Below are positions 59,546-64,000 of a DNA stretch of 64,000 bases, piece after piece. Position numbers and translations under genes: made by a program. This DNA is from Manis javanica (lineage: Eukaryota; Chordata; Mammalia; Pholidota; Manidae). The DNA lies in contig NC_133168.1 in the NCBI RefSeq assembly GCF_040802235.1, positions 34,305,759 through 34,369,758 on the forward strand, given 5' to 3'. Every line of letters begins with the position of its first letter. Position 1 is the first letter of the stretch. The notes below the pieces were generated by a model. The model had not been told where the DNA came from. It searched no databases and saw nothing but the letters and a program-made list of their open reading frames with translations.

Positions 59546-60302
59546 GTTGCTGCAGAATGCACGATGGAAACTGACTGAATTCAGGAAATTAGGAATAATT
59601 TCTGTGAGAAGTGATGGGTAAATCTCTTTTATCTCCTGGGAGAAGCAAGAATTAAGTGGTAAGTGGTGAGGGAAGGAGAATATTTCATGCGAGGGAATGG
59701 CAACTGTGAAGACCCTTGGATAGAATCAGGGTGCACTACAGGACCTGCAAAGCCAACTTGACTCAACAGACTGCTGAGGAGGGACAATGAGGTTGATGCC
59801 AATGACATCAGCAGGAATCAAATCAGTAAGGGGATAAGGAAGGATGTTGAAGCATAGTGGTGAGTCTGAAAGTAAGGGATTGGGAAGTTTGAGAAAGTGT
59901 AGTTTTGAGATCAGGCATTAAAAGAAAAACTGAATATAAAATTCTAAGAATTTATTTGAGCAAAAATTGATTTGAATCCAGCAGCATCCAATCTAGCAGA
60001 TAGAAAGCAGCAGATGCTGCACAAAATTAGAAACCTCTATAGGCAGAAGGGAATAGAAATAAGGAAGGCAGAAGAGCACATTGGTCACTGCAAGGTCATT
60101 CTTCTTTAGGAGATGGCACGGGGCCTATCAGATGTATTTCCTAACTGCACTGATTACAAAAAGAAATAGAATTACTCAGCTTCCTGTTCCAAACTTCTTG
60201 CCTGTGTCTTTTTACATTTGTGCTTTTAAGAAATCTCTTTTAAGTAGCTCTGTATGCTGTTCTTACAGCTCTATAACTTTATAACTCTGTATTGTCTGAA
60301 TA
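59546..60302. other. No gene recognised
   Basis: No recognisable frame or repeat. Confidence 0.5.
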
Positions 60303-60340
60303 AGGCCACACACACACACACACACACATACACACACAAA
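60303..60340 (+). repeat. (CA)n microsatellite
   Basis: About 17 CA units with a TA interruption. Confidence 0.95.
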
Positions 60341-60962
60341 CAGAAACCACTCAACCAGGATAGGATAGAGGATATCTATAAATTCTTTCACTTCTCAAGA
60401 GTTATGTAAGTTAAGATGTGGTAGAGCCAGCAACTTGTACAAATATTCATTTTTCAGTTATCTCTTTTTCAGAAATTGTCTTCAGTTACTTAAAATTAAT
60501 ACTATCTTTTGTACTTTTATCTGTTGCAGGGTGTGGTCAAGGACTAAAGATCTGGCCAGTGAGAGACATGTGAATGTGCTGTATGAGAGCCTGCAGGAAA
60601 GCTCCTTAAGGTGCTTTCCGGCTATTCTTCCTCCTGCTTACTAGAATATGGATTGATACCTGAGCTGAAATAGTCCTCTAGGAGAATAATGCGGAAGTCA
60701 TGTGCTGCAGATAGGGAAAAAACAAGATAGAAGATTCTGCATCTCTGACTACATACCACTAAACCAGCCCAGGATAACATTCAACTTGCTTGTTTAATAT
60801 GATCAGTAAAAGAGTTTCTACCTTATTTAACCCAGTTACTTTGGCATTTTGACTGATAAATAGATGATGGATGATAAAAGATAGAGATACATCAATCTAT
60901 TTAGGTAGATAGATATATCAAAGGAAGATGTTAGTTTCATACAAATGAGAATTTATTTCGTT
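60341..60962. other. No gene recognised
   Basis: Contains a GATA-rich low-complexity patch at about 60850-60920 just before the HMGN1 retrocopy. Confidence 0.5.
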
Positions 60963-62658
60963 AAAATTCCTTGAAGGCAGCAGCTCGGGCAGCGGGAGAA
61001 GTGGCAGCAGCCAGGCAGCCCAGCTTCGCGAAGGCTCTCGGTGCACCGTGGCCCACAGGCAACCAGCACGCGCCTGCCGCTCCTCCACGATGCCCAAGAG
61101 GAAGGTCAGCTCCACCGAGGGCACAGCGAAGGAGGAGCCCAAAAGGAGGTCGGCCAGGTTGTCAGCTAAACCTGTTCCTGCAAAAGTGGAAACGAAGCCA
61201 AAAAAGGCAACAGAAAAGGATAAATCTTCAGACAAGAAAGTGCAAACAAAAGGGAAAAAGGGAGCAAAGGGAAAGCAAGCTGAAGTGGCTAACCAGGAAG
61301 CTAAAGAAGATTTACCTGCAGAAAACGGAGAAACTAAAAATGAGAGTCCAGCCTCTGATGAAGCAGGAGAGAAAGAAGCCAAGTCTGATTAATATCATAT
61401 ACCATGTCTTATCAGTGGTCCCTGTCTCCCTTCTTGTACAATCCAGAGGAATATTTTTATCAACTATTTTGTAAATGGCAAGTTTTTTAGTATCTCTAGA
61501 AACATTTTTAAGAAGGAGGGGATCCCACCTCATCCCAATTTTGAAGTGTAAATGCTTTTTTTTAAGAGGTGAAATCATTTGCTGGTTGTTTATTTTTTGG
61601 TACAACCAGAATATAGTGGGGTATTGAATATGGGAGGCTTTGATTGTTTTGGGTGTCAGCTTAACATTCCATAATGGGAGTAGTTGTATATCCTGTAATA
61701 TAAACATAAACTAAATGGCAATTTGGAGTCAGTTGTGCATTTAATATATCTTGAACATTTTAAATTACTTCTACTCCTGTGTTGTCTCTGGTACGTTTCC
61801 TAAAGAAAACCACTCCTTGATCTTGGCTCTCCTGTCAGAATTGTGTGCACTCTGTAACATCTTTGGTCTTGGTAGTCCAGTTTTCCTAGTAATTTTGTTA
61901 ATGTGCTGTGATAGATTAAAAATCTGCATATGTAGTGTATCTGATAAGTTGTGAATTAGTGAAACTGATGTAACAGCATATCAATATTTGAAGATACGGT
62001 ACTTGATATCCTATTAAGGAAAACTTGCCTCCAAAGTTTAAGCTGAAAAGTCACTGGAATAACTGTTGAGAAAAAAATCACAATTACATGATTTTCTAGA
62101 TATTTGGTATGTACGTTAAAAATTGTGTACAAATTGAAATGTCTGTGTACTGACCTTCAAATAATACCTCAATTCTAAAAGAATTTCTTGAAGCACATAA
62201 GAATTAAGTTCTGGCTTAAATTTTATGTAAAGAATTTCCACATTTGTTCTTCCAAAGTTTCTTAAAACTTAAGAGTCTGTTTAATTTTTAATACTTGAAT
62301 ACCTACAATGTGCTCTAAAGATGTTTGTGTGACTGAGTGGTTTAGTAATGGAAAAACAGTCCAGTGTACTCTGATGCAAAGTAAATACGTAATTATTCAC
62401 TCATGTGGTAAACTCCTAAGTACAGACTAAGCTAGAGTGAGATCTGGTTTGGTTCGTGTGCATATTCTCAAGATTTGCTTTCATGTATATCATACTTCCA
62501 TATTGTGATCTACATGACCTTTAAAAGTGGTATCGGACACCTGTACTGATTTGCAAATAGAAAACCAGGGCTGGAGAAATTTTGCTGTGGTTACTACTAA
62601 AAGGGGAGACTTTGGAATGAAGTTTAAACCTCTATGTGTGAAAAAAAAAAATTCCTTG
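60963..62658 (+). pseudogene. HMGN1: HMGN1 retrocopy (processed, with target duplications)
   Basis: A full mRNA-like copy of HMGN1 without introns: GC-rich 5' UTR (60974-61089), coding frame (61090-61392), long 3' UTR and a run of 11 A at 62641-62651. AAAATTCCTTG occurs on both sides (60963-60973 and 62648-62658). The left copy is preceded by TT, giving TT/AAAA, the preferred L1 endonuclease cut. These three marks show L1-mediated retroposition. A degraded poly(A) signal AATGAA is at 62616-62621, about 20 bases before the tail, so the copy seems to derive from a long 3' UTR transcript. Sequence decay is mild. It is a retropseudogene unless expression is shown. Confidence 0.95.
61090..61392 (+). 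CDS. HMGN1: HMGN1-like nucleosome-binding protein, intact 100-residue frame
   Basis: HMGN1 binds nucleosome core particles and loosens chromatin. The frame starts MPKRKVSS, with a nuclear-localisation-type basic start, and has the nucleosome-binding core RRSARLSA at residues 19-26. A lysine/alanine/proline-rich linker follows, and the acidic tail ends EKEAKSD. Length (100 residues) matches HMGN1. By my recollection of family members it differs by several substitutions and a single-residue loss near NESPASD, balanced by a residue in the KPVPAKV linker. The nucleosome-binding core is unchanged. The start has a good context (CACGATGC). No promoter is visible other than what its 5' UTR might bring, so translation is unproven. 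Confidence 0.8.
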   Translation: MPKRKVSSTEGTAKEEPKRRSARLSAKPVPAKVETKPKKATEKDKSSDKKVQTKGKKGAKGKQAEVANQEAKEDLPAENGETKNESPASDEAGEKEAKSD

Positions 62659-63093
62659 GAAATTTTAAGTACATTTGAACAAATTAAATTTGCTCACATA
62701 TATAAATATGTCCACATCCCTATTGAATTATAGGAAGTCAGTAATATATTAGCACTTGTGAAACTCAAATTCATAATCCAAAAAATGCAAATTTAGGATT
62801 TATTTATTAATCAGGGCAAATATTGTTTCAAGGAAGAAAACTATATAAATTTGTTCAGGGAAGATAGGAGAGGGAGAAAATCCAATAAGATTACAGATAT
62901 GTTAGAACACAATGAACAGTTAAAAAAAAAATCCAAGAATAAAACAAAAGAGCAAAAACACAGATTTCAGGAAGTGTATGTATGAACCAAGTGGTCAACA
63001 GCAGTTGTTCCTGGAGTATCACCTAAATGAAGTAAACTCAGGATGTGATGTCACATGGTTCAACCTACCAAAAGAATGAACCAAGACAGATGG
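62659..63093. other. No gene recognised
   Basis: AT-rich spacer between the HMGN1 retrocopy and the L1 5' end. Confidence 0.5.
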
Positions 63094-63097
63094 GATT

Positions 63098-63108
63098 AAA
63101 GATGGCGG
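63098..63108 (+). promoter_or_regulatory. YY1-type site at the L1 5' end
   Basis: AAAGATGGCGG matches the YY1 core that sets the L1 transcription start in other mammals. The function here is inferred from position. Confidence 0.6.
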
Positions 63109-63720
63109 TGTGAGAGGAAAGACAGAGGCTTCCTTCTAAAACTGGAAACAATTAGAAAATTTAATTGGCACAACTAATCCTGAGAGAGCAACAGTAAAGA
63201 GGACACATCAGACTGTACACACCTGGAGAAAAGAGCATACCTCAGCGAATGGGGTAACTTACCAGAGCTGTGACTCCATGGGACCTGAGGCCCTCCCCCA
63301 CCCCAGCTCACTGGCGGGAGGAAGACAAATGGAGCAGGGAGGGAGTGGGAGGCCTGGGACTGCTGAATACCTAGCTCAGGAGTCCTGTGCTGGGAGCACA
63401 AACCTACATTTCATGGTGCTTTCATGAGACTTGCATGACTACTGGGTTGGAAAGTTAATACAGGCAGAGTTCCTGGGGAGACAGGGATTCTGGCTGCTTG
63501 TGGAAAGCAGGGATCCATATCTGGCTGCTCTGGGACAAAAACTTATACCTGTGTGACCAGCCCACCGGCTCAGGCAGTAGAGACAGGCACAGCAGCCAGG
63601 ATGCAGGGAACAGCTCTTTCCTACCCCCAGTACCACTCCCCGGTGACCCTCGACATTGTTTCAGGGGCTGAGAAGCTCGAGAATAGAGTTTCTGGACACT
63701 AGAGGGCGCCATATACAAAC

Positions 63721-64000
63721 ATGAAATGCCAAAGGAACCTTGCCCAGAGTAAAATTGTTAATACAACTCCCGAGAAAGATTTAAATGATATGGTCCTCGT
63801 GACTCTTTCTGAAAGGGAGTTCAAAATAAAAATAATCAATATCCTAATGGAGGTACGGAAAGACATCCAAGAACTCAGGAATAAATTCAGGTCAGAGATC
63901 CAATCGTTAAAGAACACGATGGAGGGTATTAAAAGCAGGTTGGATACAGTGGAGGAGACAATAAATGAAATAGAAACTAGAGAAGAGGAATACAAAGAAG
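63721..64000 (+). CDS. L1 ORF1 protein, N-terminal part (partial, open to window end)
   Basis: From ATG 63721 the frame is open for 93 codons to the window end. The N-terminus (MKCQRNLAQSKIV) is followed by a segment containing LTLSEREFKIKI-like sequence (VTLSEREFKIKIINIL at residues about 27-42). A coiled coil rich in E, K, R and L comes next (IQELRNKFRSEIQ, TMEGIKSRLDTVEET, INEIETREEEY), which in the family mediates ORF1 trimers that coat L1 RNA. The RNA-binding domains would follow beyond the window. This start is the first ATG after the 5' UTR that opens the conserved frame; a minus-strand frame over the same bases is a shadow. Confidence 0.85.
   Translation, partial: MKCQRNLAQSKIVNTTPEKDLNDMVLVTLSEREFKIKIINILMEVRKDIQELRNKFRSEIQSLKNTMEGIKSRLDTVEETINEIETREEEYKE

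Larger units (their letters stand above)
63094..64000 (+). mobile_element. LINE-1 5' end: 5' UTR and start of ORF1 (runs off window)
   Basis: The element starts near GATTAAAGATGGCGGTGTGA (about 63094), whose AAGATGGCGG is the YY1-type motif found at L1 5' ends. A GC-richer 5' UTR of about 620 bases leads to ORF1 at 63721. Preservation of both the 5' end and an open ORF1 is unusual, because most L1 copies are 5'-truncated; this copy may be long and comparatively young. The rest lies outside the window. A target duplication cannot be judged. Confidence 0.9.

Noticed and set aside
60515..60537. Splice-acceptor-like polypyrimidine tract followed by CAG
   Set aside because: No matching donor or open exon with recognisable protein follows; such motifs are common by chance.
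60918..61474. Frames of 154 and 167 codons overlapping HMGN1 on both strands
   Set aside because: Shadows created by the GC-rich HMGN1 coding and 5' UTR sequence; no domains.
63699..63995. 98-codon minus-strand frame at the window end
   Set aside because: Shadow of the L1 ORF1 coiled coil on the plus strand.

Overview
The window is nuclear DNA from a placental mammal. The signs are several LINE-1 (L1) copies of different ages, ancient L2, MIR and MER5-type fragments, endogenous retroviruses (ERVs) of at least three kinds, and an intronless retrocopy of HMGN1. The L1 3' ends, seen repeatedly in antisense at 8922, 16765 and 30071, are of the type I associate with laurasiatherian mammals. I see no young ruminant, carnivore or primate SINEs. 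A SINE-poor lineage such as a pangolin is possible, but I cannot assign a species. The DNA is AT-rich and gene-poor: I find no multi-exon gene, no tRNA or rRNA gene and no CpG-island promoter outside repeats.

Layout. 1-3075: 3' half of a dead L1 on the + strand. 3076-4873: a rearranged ERV remnant (integrase C-terminus, then an Env transmembrane subunit of alpharetrovirus type, then an LTR-like tail ending in AATAAA and poly(A)). 4874-11960: mostly unique DNA with an L2, two antisense L1 pieces and a CA repeat. 11962-14560: an antisense HAL1/old-L1 element including ORF1 coiled coil. 15646-15904: a CpG-rich 249-bp solo LTR with a perfect 5-bp target duplication. 17.2-24.9 kb: mostly unannotatable. 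24908-25798: a 204-bp direct repeat. 30-34.3 kb: L1 3' end, CA microsatellite, a probable solo LTR and a hAT transposase scrap. 38-41.2 kb: an interrupted MIR, a 1-kb L1 and MIR fragments. 45784-46462: a solo ERV1-type LTR. 46467-52326: a complete ERV-L class provirus on the - strand (LTR-gag-pro-pol-LTR, no recognisable env, serine-tRNA primer site). 53.9-54.3 kb: an L1 3' end. 59.4 kb: a MER5-type DNA transposon. 60963-62658: the HMGN1 retrocopy with an open 100-residue reading frame, an L1-type target site and target duplications. 63094-64000: the 5' UTR and start of ORF1 of a younger L1 that runs off the window.

The sequence is largely a record of insertions. L1 activity supplied the machinery that made the HMGN1 retrocopy and probably the poly(A)-tailed ERV remnant. 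Retroviral integrations left two solo LTRs with clear target duplications, a third probable one and one provirus; two of these sit 13 bp apart. The only reading frames that could still be translated are the HMGN1 retrocopy and the truncated L1 ORF1; neither is shown to be expressed. I found no convincing new multi-gene system. The oddest items are the alpharetrovirus-type Env remnant with a retroposed 3' end, the serine-primed provirus, and the 204-bp duplication whose differences all lie at one end.
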